Below are positions 14,780 to 23,684 of a stretch of DNA of 39,485 nt, in pieces (within the stretch, counting starts at the first letter, position 1; the number at the start of each line of letters is the position of its first letter). Made by a program: the position numbers and the translations under genes. Origin of the DNA: Jejubacter sp036620675 (GTDB lineage: Bacteria > Pseudomonadota > Gammaproteobacteria > Enterobacterales > Enterobacteriaceae); NCBI GenBank assembly GCA_036620675.1, contig JAZHEE010000037.1; one strand, written 5' to 3'. The notes beneath the pieces are model-generated. The model was not told where the DNA came from. It saw only the letters and a program-made list of their open reading frames with translations, and made no database searches.

Positions 14780-16608
14780 AATCATTATGGTTAGTGATAG
14801 CGCTGATGGCGGGATTTATCGTTAACTTTCCGGTCACGGCGAACGACGATTTTAACAGTGGTATGGATTATGCCAAAGGGCTGAAGGGGAAGGATCTTGA
14901 TACCTTTAAGTCATTTAAACCTGCGGATAACCTGCCTGACTACAGCAGCAGTCCGGATGCAACGAAGTACTACGGTGGCGTACAAAGTTCGGGTACTGAT
15001 TTAACCTCGCCGGGCAGCAATACGCTTAATAATACCGAGTGGGGTAAGGCCGTCACCGATTCTATCAGTAAGCAGCCGAAAGATATGGTGACGGCTGATT
15101 CCCCGTTTCTGGATAATGGCCGTAATGCCGAGAATAACGCTGAAACGGTATTCGACCCCAAACTGTGTGAGTCCAAAGAATTCGAGAAGAGTGTATTTAC
15201 TAATTATGTCTGTGACCGGGATTTGCAGGTTCAGCAATATTGTACCAGAACTGCGGCAATATCCGGTCATTACGAGGACACCACAGAAATTAAAAATATT
15301 GTCATTCAGTCTCAGGATATTTTGTTTTCTTCTACAGATGCAGGATACACAGGAGCCTGGATCGCTCCCGTGACAGGAAAGATTATTAGCGCATCTGCAA
15401 CATATTCCTGGAATAAACATCTGGCATTTAGTAACCCTAACTGGTTTATGCGTGTTAGTACGCCTTTCGGGTTGATTTCAATGGATGATGATACAGGCAG
15501 CCCTGCCCTGAGCAGTGGGGCGCAACTGACGGAGGGACAAAAGATGACGTTCTCCATCCGTAGCAGAAATAATAATCCAACAGTCGATTCCATCTGGAAA
15601 AGTAGCAACATGCGTTACCGCTTTTCCATTACTCTCCGGGTTGAAATTCCATCAAAGAAATGGGTTCCGGATGTTGTATGGTCTGAAAATTGCCCGTTTG
15701 ATAAAGCCGAAGGCAGTCTGACGGGGACGGAATGCACGGAGCCGGGCGGCGATAAAACGGTAACGGTGGATGGCAAGCCCTATACCGTTCATCAGGACTG
15801 CTGGGCGTACCGCGACAGCTACCTGACCCAGAGCGAAAGTGAGGGAACCTGCGGGGCCTATATCCATAATGCGGCCTGTAATGTCGTCAATCAGCAGTGT
15901 GTGGATCAGGGGGACGGTGCCTGCCTCCACGCCAACATCACGTATTCGTGTGAAACGAAGGTGAAAGGAGAAGGTCAGGTCTGCGGGGATGAGCTTTTCT
16001 GCACTGACGGAAGCTGCGTGCTGGATAACAACGGCAAAAACGACATGTTTGCCAAAGCAGCATCGGAACTGGCGGCGGTCGCCGCAGCGGGCAAGGACGT
16101 GGCCGAACTGAACAGCAATGATGTGAAAATCTTCACGGGTAAGGGCGTGTCCTGCAAGAAGTTTGCCGCCGGGTTCAGTAACTGCTGTAAAGATTCGGGC
16201 TGGGGGCAGGACGTGGGGCTTGCCAGTTGCAGCAGTGAAGAAAAAGCGCTGGGTAAGGCCAAAGAAAAACGGCTTACCGTCTATGTGGGTGAATATTGCA
16301 GCAAAAAAGCGCTGGGTATCTGCATTGAGAAAAAGCGCGGCTACTGCCAGTTTGATTCCAAGCTGGCGCAGATAGTCCAGCAACAGGGCCGTTCATGGCA
16401 GCTTGGGATCGGGTTTGGTTCAGGTAAGTCACCTGACTGCCGGGGGATTACGCCGGAAGAACTCCAGAAGATAGATTTTTCAAAAGTCGATTTCTCCGCG
16501 TTTTATGACGATCTGAACAGTGGCAGTGATATTCCCGCTGATAATAATCAGATAGAGAAAATGAAAGACCGTATGAAAGCCATGTTTGACCAGGGGAGCA
16601 GCCACTGA
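14776..16608 (+). CDS. traN: TraN, mating-pair stabilisation adhesin, 610 aa
   Basis: TraN sits in the outer membrane of donors and contacts receptors on recipients. There is a signal peptide (about 1-22) and a strongly Cys-rich body and C-terminus. Length is as in F (602). The middle part (about residues 180-300) is AT-richer and has fewer cysteines than the flanks; this is the segment that differs between TraN specificity types. No trbE follows; traF starts at the stop codon. Confidence 0.94.
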   Translation: MKSLWLVIALMAGFIVNFPVTANDDFNSGMDYAKGLKGKDLDTFKSFKPADNLPDYSSSPDATKYYGGVQSSGTDLTSPGSNTLNNTEWGKAVTDSISKQPKDMVTADSPFLDNGRNAENNAETVFDPKLCESKEFEKSVFTNYVCDRDLQVQQYCTRTAAISGHYEDTTEIKNIVIQSQDILFSSTDAGYTGAWIAPVTGKIISASATYSWNKHLAFSNPNWFMRVSTPFGLISMDDDTGSPALSSGAQLTEGQKMTFSIRSRNNNPTVDSIWKSSNMRYRFSITLRVEIPSKKWVPDVVWSENCPFDKAEGSLTGTECTEPGGDKTVTVDGKPYTVHQDCWAYRDSYLTQSESEGTCGAYIHNAACNVVNQQCVDQGDGACLHANITYSCETKVKGEGQVCGDELFCTDGSCVLDNNGKNDMFAKAASELAAVAAAGKDVAELNSNDVKIFTGKGVSCKKFAAGFSNCCKDSGWGQDVGLASCSSEEKALGKAKEKRLTVYVGEYCSKKALGICIEKKRGYCQFDSKLAQIVQQQGRSWQLGIGFGSGKSPDCRGITPEELQKIDFSKVDFSAFYDDLNSGSDIPADNNQIEKMKDRMKAMFDQGSSH

Positions 16609-17393
16609 TGCGAAAAGTCTGTTATCTGATGCTCGTGGCTGCCGGGACTATCGGGGGACACGCCCAGGCTGGGGATACCCGGCTTGGTGGTTTTCCCGAC
16701 AGCGAGGCTCAGGGCTGGATCTGGTACAACGAGCCGGTTACTCCTGACGAGGACGAGCCGCCGTCAGCACCGCCTCCCTCAGCAATATCACCGGAAAATG
16801 CCACAGAACTGAAAGAGAAATTGCAGGCAGCGACGAAGGCTGCGCTCGACAAAGCGATTATGTTCCCTTCTGCTGAAAATTTCAGACGATACAAACTGCT
16901 ACAGGATTTCTGGGCGGAAAAATCGTCTCAGTTTGCTCAGTCCTCAAAAGAGGCGCTGCTGAAGTTCCCCGAACTGGATTACAACCTGCGCTACAGCCAT
17001 TACAACGGAACGGCCAGTACCCGCCAGGCGATACAGCGTCAGCGGGAAAAAGACGCGATTAAAAAGCTGTCTGCTGATAACGGGCTGTTTTATTTCTACC
17101 GGGGGAAAGAGCCGGTAGATGTGCTGATGGGCGTGGTTGTGCGCTCGTTCGTCAGGGAGTACGGCATCAATCTTATCTATGTGTCAGTGGATGGCAAAAT
17201 TGCGCCGGAACTGCCGGGATCACGGCCTGACAACGGACAGACGGAGGCCATGCATATTACCCATTACCCCGCGCTTTTTCTGGTGAACCCCCGCACGGAG
17301 GCTTATCAGCCGCTGGCGTATGGTTTCCACTCCCAGGAGGATTTAGCCTCTCAGTTCCTTCTGGTAGCAACGGACTTCGCTCCCGGCTTCTGA
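16608..17393 (+). CDS. traF: TraF, thioredoxin-fold assembly protein, 261 aa
   Basis: TraF is a periplasmic protein with a thioredoxin fold but no C-x-x-C active site; it helps build the pilus. The signal peptide ends near A-Q-A. A Pro-rich stretch follows (P-S-A-P-P-P-S) and then the conserved domain (about 80-255, including Y-F-Y-R-G-like and H-Y-P-A-L-F-L-V-N). The start codon uses the last base of the traN stop. Length is near F (247). Confidence 0.92.
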   Translation: MRKVCYLMLVAAGTIGGHAQAGDTRLGGFPDSEAQGWIWYNEPVTPDEDEPPSAPPPSAISPENATELKEKLQAATKAALDKAIMFPSAENFRRYKLLQDFWAEKSSQFAQSSKEALLKFPELDYNLRYSHYNGTASTRQAIQRQREKDAIKKLSADNGLFYFYRGKEPVDVLMGVVVRSFVREYGINLIYVSVDGKIAPELPGSRPDNGQTEAMHITHYPALFLVNPRTEAYQPLAYGFHSQEDLASQFLLVATDFAPGF

Positions 17394-17586
17394 CGTCCTG
17401 ACTGCCGCGCTTCGCTTGCCATCCGGCCCGCTGAGCCAGAATAAATTCTGACTCCCCGGCCCGGAGCCGACAAAAACCCAATCATCAGACTGGTGCTTTA
17501 AAGCTGCACCGGTGCTGCCGTGTGTTGCCCGAAGAATTCCGCCGTCACGACAGCCTGATTTTACGTATGTTAATACAGGTGAATTT
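17394..17586. other. Gene-free gap between traF and trbB
   Basis: The only sizeable break inside the traA-traG run. It contains an inverted repeat around AGAATAAATTCT (17434-17453, one mismatch in 9 bp) and GGTGC/GCACC arms near 17490-17510. F has trbA, artA and traQ here. I see no convincing short gene, so it is either a deletion scar or holds a promoter or processing site. Confidence 0.45.
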
Positions 17587-18123
17587 ATGCGATGTATTCC
17601 TGCACTTCCCTTCCTTTTGCTGGCGTTCACAGCCAGCGCGTCCGTCAACGCTACGACCTGGGATGAGATCGCCAGGCTGGAAGCGCACAAACAGGCACTT
17701 CAACATAGCGGAGGTGAGGTTTCGACCCGGCCCGCATCGGTGTTTTATCGTCTCAGCGACGGGCGGCAGGTCAATCTTCGGGACTGGAAAATCGTCCTCT
17801 TTATGTCGTCGTCCTGCCCGCACTGCCATGCTTTCGATCCCGTCCTGAAAGCTATTACTAAGGACACCGGCTTTTCAGTATTCCCTTACACCCTGGATGG
17901 CCGGGGGGATACGTCATGGCCGCAGGCAATTCCGGCCCCGCCGATGGTGATCACTGAATTCTTTGCTCAGGGTCTGCCTATTGCCACACCTACGCTGTTT
18001 CTGGTGAACGTTAACAACATGAAAACCTATCCCCTTCAACAGGGAGAAAGTGAGCGTGAAGCTTTTGTGGCAAGGCTTGATGAAGTACTGCGCTTTGCTA
18101 TGGATAACGGGGAGGCGAAATGA
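17587..18123 (+). CDS. trbB: TrbB, DsbC-like disulfide isomerase, 178 aa
   Basis: A periplasmic thioredoxin-fold oxidoreductase that helps fold the Cys-rich TraU, TraN and TraH. The signal peptide ends near S-V-N-A. The active site is C-P-H-C at residues 77-80, and a cis-Pro loop appears in I-A-T-P-T-L-F. Length equals F TrbB (179). I start at 17587 (AGGTGA upstream); a longer frame would have no signal peptide at its start. It overlaps traH by 4 bp. trbJ and trbF of F are missing. Confidence 0.9.
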   Translation: MRCIPALPFLLLAFTASASVNATTWDEIARLEAHKQALQHSGGEVSTRPASVFYRLSDGRQVNLRDWKIVLFMSSSCPHCHAFDPVLKAITKDTGFSVFPYTLDGRGDTSWPQAIPAPPMVITEFFAQGLPIATPTLFLVNVNNMKTYPLQQGESEREAFVARLDEVLRFAMDNGEAK

Positions 18124-19484
18124 ACGGCGGTCTGAGAAAAAGCGCGCTGGCATGTGTTTTATTCCTTTATACCCTGATGGCCGGTGCCAGTCTTAATGAT
18201 GATATGAACAAGTTCTTCGGCAAGCTGGGCTATGAGCAGAATACCACCACGCCGAAAGTCTGGCAGGGGCAGGCGGCAGGTTACGCCACGGGTGGGGCGC
18301 TCTATGCGCGAACCTCCGCGAAGGATGTGCAACTGGTATCGCTTCAGTTACCCAGCCTGAACGCCGGTTGTGGCGGTATTGATATGTTTCTGGGTTCCTT
18401 TTCCTTTATCAGCAAAGACGAATTTATCCAGTTCGCCAAATCCATTCTCAGTAACGCGCCGGGGCTGTTTTTTGACCTGGCTCTGAAGACAGTGACACCG
18501 CAACTGGCGTCAGCAAAGGATTTTCTTCAGAAACTGGCGTCCGATGTTAACAGTTCCAACATGAGCAGTTGTCAGGCCGCAAGGGCTATCGTCGGTGGGT
18601 TATGGCCGGAAACGCAGGAAAATGCCAGCGCGGTTTGTCAGACCATCGGCAGCGATTCCAATTTCTTCTCGGACTGGGCGGCAGCACGTCAGGGCTGCGG
18701 CACCGGGGGGCAGTACAAAAACATGAGTAACAAAGCCGGGGCGGATATGAAAGACCAGGTGCTGCGTAACAAAAACCTGATATGGGACTCGCTGGAAAAA
18801 AATCAGGTATTCAGCGGAAACAAAGAGCTAAAAGAGTTTGCCATGAGCATTACCGGCACCCTTATTTTTGATGATGATGGTAAGCCTCAGCCTCTTACGG
18901 CCATGACGACAAATGAAGATCTGATCCATGCGTTACTGCATGGCGGTACGGCCAAAATCTATACCTGCAATGACGGTGAATGCCTGAAGGCAACAATAGG
19001 GGAAGTGACGATCAGCGCAGAGAATTCTCTCAGTGGTCAGGTCAATAAGATGTTGCAGAGTATCGGCAGTAAAGCCTATGCCGATGAAGCGCTGACGGAA
19101 AAGGAAAAAGGCTTTATTACGTCCACTTCTGTTCCGGTATTGCGTTATCTCGTTGATCCTCTCTCTCTGGGCGTATCGGATTCGGTTATCTATCAGCTTT
19201 CTGATTACATCAGCTTCGACATTCTCATCCAGTACATGCAGGAAGTGATGCAGCAGGCCCGCGTTATGCTGGCGAGCAAAAGCTACCCCGACAGTGCGCT
19301 TAAACCGTTGCAGGCAAGCATGGCAAACGCCAACAAGCAACTGGCAATCATGCAGTCCAGGGTTCAGGTACAGCAGGATGCGCTGATGGTAGTTGAACGT
19401 CAGATGGGCTATATGCGCCAGCAACTGTCCGGACGGTTACTCGACCGTTATCAGAACAACTATCGCTTTTCCGGAGGTATGTAA
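18120..19484 (+). CDS. traH: TraH, pilus assembly / mating protein, 454 aa
   Basis: TraH is a periplasmic, outer-membrane-associated protein needed for pilus extension. A signal peptide (about 1-22) is followed by the Cys-containing body (L-N-A-G-C-G-G-I-D, S-C-Q-A, G-C-G-T) and a C-terminal coiled coil (about 400-445). Length is as in F (458). It is tightly coupled to trbB and 2 bp from traG. Confidence 0.94.
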   Translation: MNGGLRKSALACVLFLYTLMAGASLNDDMNKFFGKLGYEQNTTTPKVWQGQAAGYATGGALYARTSAKDVQLVSLQLPSLNAGCGGIDMFLGSFSFISKDEFIQFAKSILSNAPGLFFDLALKTVTPQLASAKDFLQKLASDVNSSNMSSCQAARAIVGGLWPETQENASAVCQTIGSDSNFFSDWAAARQGCGTGGQYKNMSNKAGADMKDQVLRNKNLIWDSLEKNQVFSGNKELKEFAMSITGTLIFDDDGKPQPLTAMTTNEDLIHALLHGGTAKIYTCNDGECLKATIGEVTISAENSLSGQVNKMLQSIGSKAYADEALTEKEKGFITSTSVPVLRYLVDPLSLGVSDSVIYQLSDYISFDILIQYMQEVMQQARVMLASKSYPDSALKPLQASMANANKQLAIMQSRVQVQQDALMVVERQMGYMRQQLSGRLLDRYQNNYRFSGGM

Positions 19485-19486
19485 TT

Positions 19487-22300
19487 ATGCAGGTGATTTA
19501 TACCATTACGGGTGGTGACTGGCTGGCTGACTCGCTGAACGCCGTGGCGGTATTAACCGCATCGGCCACCTGGGGAACCCTGATTAAATGGGCTTCCATT
19601 CTCTCCGTCCTTGCCGTTATATGGAGCTGGTTGCAGAAGAAAGATGTGCTGACCTTCATTAAGTGGGTGGCGGTGATAGTGATTGTACCGGGGGTGCTTA
19701 TCGCCAATAAGCATTCGGTGCAGGTCATTGATATGACCGACCCGACAGCCGTTCACCAGGTGGATAATGTGCCTGGCGGTCTGGCAATTCCTGCATCGCT
19801 GATCACCTCTGTAGGGTATGCGCTGACGCAGGCTTATGAGAGTGTATTTCATCGCCCTGATGCGGTGTCATACAGCAAAACCGGGATGTTGTTTGGCTCT
19901 GGACTGGTGAAGGCCAGTACGGGTTTTACCTTTGCCGATGGTGAGATTGCGGGACTCTTTTCCGATTATGTGCAGAACTGCGTAATAGGCGATATCTTTC
20001 TGAATCATAAGTATTCAATGGAAGATCTGATGAACAGCACCGATCCGTATTCGAAGATTTTTGAGAAACCCAGCCCACTACGGGGAATATTCGATAAGGC
20101 GGGTAACTTCCAGACCTGCCAGCAGGCCGCAGTAACCCTGCAACAGCAGATAGGTACGGATTCTTCCGGTGGTGGAAAGACGTTCTCGTTCTGGGCGCAG
20201 AAGCTGTTTGGTTCCAGGGCCAACCGGGAGCAGTTGTTTGCCTCCCTTCTGGGCGACAGCTACGGCTATTTTTATAATGCCGGCAGCAGCGCCAGCGGCA
20301 TTATAAAGCAGAATGTCGTGATGAACGGGCTGCGCAAAGGTATCAGCGCCTACGCTGCACGTAATGGTGATACCGCCAGTATGATGAATATTGCGACGGA
20401 AACGGCCACTGAGAAGCAAATTATGCAGCAGTCGGTGAGCGCGAATATCGCCATGAAGTATCTGCCAATCATGCAGACCGTTCTTCTGGGGATGATGATC
20501 GGGCTTTTCCCGGTAATGATTGTGCTGGCTATTATTAACACGCTGACCTGGACTGTGCTCAAGGGGTATATTTTTACCCTGGCTTATCTTCAGGCGTGGC
20601 CGCTGCTGTTTGCAGTGTTAAATAACGCCATGACGTTTTACCTGAAAGCCGGTGGCGCTTATGACGTTACGCTGTCTAACCTTTCTCAGATCCAGCAGCA
20701 GCATTCGATGATTGCATCAACGGCGGGCTGGCTTTCGCTCTCTATTCCTTTTATCGCTTATGGCATGGTGAAGGGATTGGGTGGCGTGGTTTCCCAGGCG
20801 GGCAGCTATCTCAGCAGCATGACACAGGGGGTTGCCTCTCAGTCGTCCTCTCAGGCCGTAGATGGTACTTATGCGTTTAACAATATGCAGACGGATAACG
20901 TGCAGGGCTTTAAATGGGATACGAACAGTACCTTTGCTTCCGGGCGAAGGGATCAGCAACTGGCGAATGGCTCTATGCAGGGAACGACGGCTGACGGAAC
21001 GACGATAGTTAACAGTACGACAGGCACATCTAAATTGCCTATGGATTTAAACTTTGGCCGCGCAATGAGTTCTTCTGCGCAACGGCTGGCAAGAGAAAGC
21101 CAGGTGCAGGCTGAAACATCGTTGCAGGGCTTTAACCATGCCATGAACAGCGCATATAACCAGGCGCAGCAGTTCTCACAGCAGACTGGTAACAGCAATA
21201 CCATGAATACCAGCACGGATGATTCGCAGACGGCGCAGGCCACGAGAGGGGTTAGCTCGATGATCTCTGCGGCGAAAGACTATGCCAAACGTCACGGTAT
21301 CAGCGAACAGCAGGCATGGGCTGAGATTGAAACCAAAGCCCGTCAGGCTGAGGCTGAAGCGCATGCGGGTATATCTTCAGGTAATTCAGCGCTTGGGAAA
21401 GTGGCAAAATGGACTATCGGGGCTGATGTTGGGGCTTCAGGTAAGATTTCAGCCAGTACAGGTAGTCAGAGTTCGGCAGATCAACGTCAGACCGGAAGCA
21501 CCGATCACACCAGTAGTGAAGATGCTAAAAATGTGCGCGATTTCCGGGAAGGGAAACAGATACTTCAGAGTTACCGGGTGTCGCATTCTGCGGTTCGTAA
21601 CGATAACAGTTCCGCTTCACAACTTGAGCAGATTGGCACCACACTGAGTGTGGCTGACAGCCAGTACCAGCAATATACCAGCAGTGTCAGTCGTAGCCAT
21701 GAGTACAGTAAAGTGGCCTCAATGTCGGAAAGCGAAACGGCACAGCAAACCAGCAATCTCTCTCAGGAGTTTGTGGGTTATGTTCAGCAAAAAGCGCCGG
21801 GGGATGCCAGCCGTATTCTGACTAATACGGCTGATGAAAATGTGCGTCACGAACGTGAAGCACTGGCGGATAGCTTTGTGGAAGAAAAACTGCGGTCACG
21901 TATTGAAGGTGACTTCAACAGTAATCGTGCCTCGCTGGCGAGCGGTATGCAGAGTGTTGAACCATCAAATGGAGATTCCGCCGGAACGATTAATTCAGGT
22001 CAGCAGGAAATCGAACGCAGGGCGCAATCCGCAGGCATAAAAGGAAATATAACACAGGGTGTTGATGATTCTCTGACGAGAAATCAGGGAGCTATTAAAC
22101 AGACCGGCGCAAATATTGAGCAGGGTCACAGTGATGTTCAGCGAGAAAGCGATAAACTCAGAAGGGAGAATGATGAGTCAAAAGGTCAATTTGCTGATAA
22201 TTATGCTCAAGCCGCAGGTCATCAGAATGATCAGAGCACTCCAAATCCGGGAGATCTTAGCAATGCAGTGGAGAGATTGAAGGAGAATAAAAATGAATAA
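19487..22300 (+). CDS. traG: TraG, assembly and mating-pair stabilisation, 937 aa
   Basis: The N-terminal half has several membrane segments (about 35-75, 330-425) related to VirB6 and acts in pilus assembly. The long Gln/Ser-rich, hydrophilic C-terminal half (about 450-937) faces the periplasm and in F acts in mating-pair stabilisation and recognises TraS in entry exclusion. Length matches F (938). A GGAGG site lies upstream. Its last codons overlap the AT-rich gene that follows, placed where F has traS. Confidence 0.94.
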   Translation: MQVIYTITGGDWLADSLNAVAVLTASATWGTLIKWASILSVLAVIWSWLQKKDVLTFIKWVAVIVIVPGVLIANKHSVQVIDMTDPTAVHQVDNVPGGLAIPASLITSVGYALTQAYESVFHRPDAVSYSKTGMLFGSGLVKASTGFTFADGEIAGLFSDYVQNCVIGDIFLNHKYSMEDLMNSTDPYSKIFEKPSPLRGIFDKAGNFQTCQQAAVTLQQQIGTDSSGGGKTFSFWAQKLFGSRANREQLFASLLGDSYGYFYNAGSSASGIIKQNVVMNGLRKGISAYAARNGDTASMMNIATETATEKQIMQQSVSANIAMKYLPIMQTVLLGMMIGLFPVMIVLAIINTLTWTVLKGYIFTLAYLQAWPLLFAVLNNAMTFYLKAGGAYDVTLSNLSQIQQQHSMIASTAGWLSLSIPFIAYGMVKGLGGVVSQAGSYLSSMTQGVASQSSSQAVDGTYAFNNMQTDNVQGFKWDTNSTFASGRRDQQLANGSMQGTTADGTTIVNSTTGTSKLPMDLNFGRAMSSSAQRLARESQVQAETSLQGFNHAMNSAYNQAQQFSQQTGNSNTMNTSTDDSQTAQATRGVSSMISAAKDYAKRHGISEQQAWAEIETKARQAEAEAHAGISSGNSALGKVAKWTIGADVGASGKISASTGSQSSADQRQTGSTDHTSSEDAKNVRDFREGKQILQSYRVSHSAVRNDNSSASQLEQIGTTLSVADSQYQQYTSSVSRSHEYSKVASMSESETAQQTSNLSQEFVGYVQQKAPGDASRILTNTADENVRHEREALADSFVEEKLRSRIEGDFNSNRASLASGMQSVEPSNGDSAGTINSGQQEIERRAQSAGIKGNITQGVDDSLTRNQGAIKQTGANIEQGHSDVQRESDKLRRENDESKGQFADNYAQAAGHQNDQSTPNPGDLSNAVERLKENKNE

Positions 22301-23096
22301 GATAAGACTATTACCACTTTTAACTAGCTCAGCCACGTTTCTTATGATAAGTGTGTTTTTTTATTCTCCTTATAATATTGTCTATTATATGATTTTGCTA
22401 GGAGTAGCTATTCTCTCTTTTATAAGTTATCTGTTTTTGAGGAACTTATTGTCAAAGCATGTAATTGCTTACCTTCTAATTATAGTTTTTGCGTTTTTGG
22501 TGTTTGTATATTGGTTTGGTGGAGATTTCAAACAAGACAGGAATTTTATCTTTCTCTTGGCTTTGCAAATTATAGGTTGCGTGGCTAACTCAATAGTTTT
22601 TTTCTATTACGGGAAAGATCAAGCTGAAGAAATGAAGTTAAAAGGCTATCCAAACTCAGTTATTGAGAAAGTTTATAAAAATATTCTTTTTCGGGAAGTT
22701 GAAAGACGCATCAAAGGTAAGGTTCATCCAAATGCTTTATCTAAGGTTGCGGGGGGCATTGCTACCGGAGTTCTCACTGAAACCTTATCATCGGGTCGGG
22801 CAGACTTATTCTCTGATAACCTGATCCCTGCTGCAATGAGCATTGCTGATAGTCATTTGGCTAACTTTGAATCAGGAAACTATTCTGTAACTGGTTCTCA
22901 TGCTAATGACTTCAACCCGGCAACAGGTTTGGCTATGACCAGCGATTACTTTGATGCCGGAGGTGATACTTATGGTAGTGCCTTGAATCATGACAGTCTC
23001 TTTTCATCTGATAATCATATTTCTGGCGGCTTCGATAACCATTCAATAGATCATGGCAGTTCTTTTAGTAGCGGCTTCGACGACAGCCGATACTGA
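22293..23096 (+). CDS. AT-rich membrane protein in the traS position, 267 aa
   Basis: I do not recognise this protein. The N-terminal 110 residues hold four probable membrane segments (about 7-25, 27-50, 55-75, 82-105). A short basic middle follows, then a long Ser/Gly/Asp/His-rich tail with repeated D-H-x-S-x-F-S-S and G-F-D-D motifs. The start overlaps the traG stop by 8 bp with GGAG upstream, so it is coupled to traG. Base composition is much richer in A+T than its neighbours. F carries the entry-exclusion gene traS (also an inner-membrane protein) at this place and traT is absent here, so an exclusion role is a fair guess but not shown. Confidence 0.75.
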   Translation: MNKIRLLPLLTSSATFLMISVFFYSPYNIVYYMILLGVAILSFISYLFLRNLLSKHVIAYLLIIVFAFLVFVYWFGGDFKQDRNFIFLLALQIIGCVANSIVFFYYGKDQAEEMKLKGYPNSVIEKVYKNILFREVERRIKGKVHPNALSKVAGGIATGVLTETLSSGRADLFSDNLIPAAMSIADSHLANFESGNYSVTGSHANDFNPATGLAMTSDYFDAGGDTYGSALNHDSLFSSDNHISGGFDNHSIDHGSSFSSGFDDSRY

Positions 23097-23152
23097 AATA
23101 TTAATGCTCCATTGCTCAAACTGAATCATCATTTGTAATTAAGTCTCTGATA

Positions 23153-23179
23153 AGCGCAGTCTTCCTGGCTGTGCTTTTT
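23153..23179 (+). terminator. Terminator-like hairpin before the transglycosylase
   Basis: AGCGCAG (23153-23159) pairs with CTGTGCT (23169-23175, one wobble) and is followed by T-residues to 23179. It lies inside the tra unit, 17 bp before the next start codon. Confidence 0.55.
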
Positions 23180-23195
23180 CCTGTGGAATAAATCT

Positions 23196-23663
23196 ATGCG
23201 ACTCATTAAATCACTGATACTGGTGGCGGTCTGCCTGTGCTCAATGAATGCCAGCGCGTTTTGTTTCGTGCAGGCAGGAGAACGCTATCACCTTGACCCG
23301 ATGCTGCTTGAAGCGATTGCCATACAGGAAAGCAGCCTCAATCCGCGAATTACCAATGATAACGGCCCGCGACTTGGTAAAGACTATGGCCTGATGCAGA
23401 TAAACAGCAGGCATATTCCTGAACTGGTCAGAATGGGGGTTATCCGCTCCTCGCAGGATCTACTGAATGACCCGTGCCTGAATGTACAGATCGGTGCATG
23501 GATACTCGCCAGACATTTACGGACGTGCGGTGTTAACTGGCACTGTCTGGGTTCATACAACGCCGGTTTCTCCGATAAGAATGCCGGTAAACGGGAACAT
23601 TACGCCAACCTTATTTATAACCTCTACGTTCGCGTTAATCGCTCGCAAAAAATAACAGGTTAA
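23196..23663 (+). CDS. Lytic transglycosylase (F orf169-like), 155 aa
   Basis: A periplasmic muramidase that opens peptidoglycan for the secretion channel. The signal peptide ends near A-S-A. The SLT fold shows the catalytic Glu in A-I-Q-E-S-S (E45), then G-L-M-Q-I-N and S-Y-N-A-G. Related enzymes are F orf169 (geneX), pKM101 and R1 P19, and IpgF. In F the gene lies before traM; here it has moved between traG and traD, directly before the coupling protein. Confidence 0.92.
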   Translation: MRLIKSLILVAVCLCSMNASAFCFVQAGERYHLDPMLLEAIAIQESSLNPRITNDNGPRLGKDYGLMQINSRHIPELVRMGVIRSSQDLLNDPCLNVQIGAWILARHLRTCGVNWHCLGSYNAGFSDKNAGKREHYANLIYNLYVRVNRSQKITG

Positions 23664-23684
23664 GTCCTCTTGCCGGAGAAAAAA

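Noticed and set aside
15652..16383. Minus-strand open frame of 243 codons inside traN
   Set aside because: It is the complement of the well-conserved Cys-rich part of TraN and has unnatural composition.
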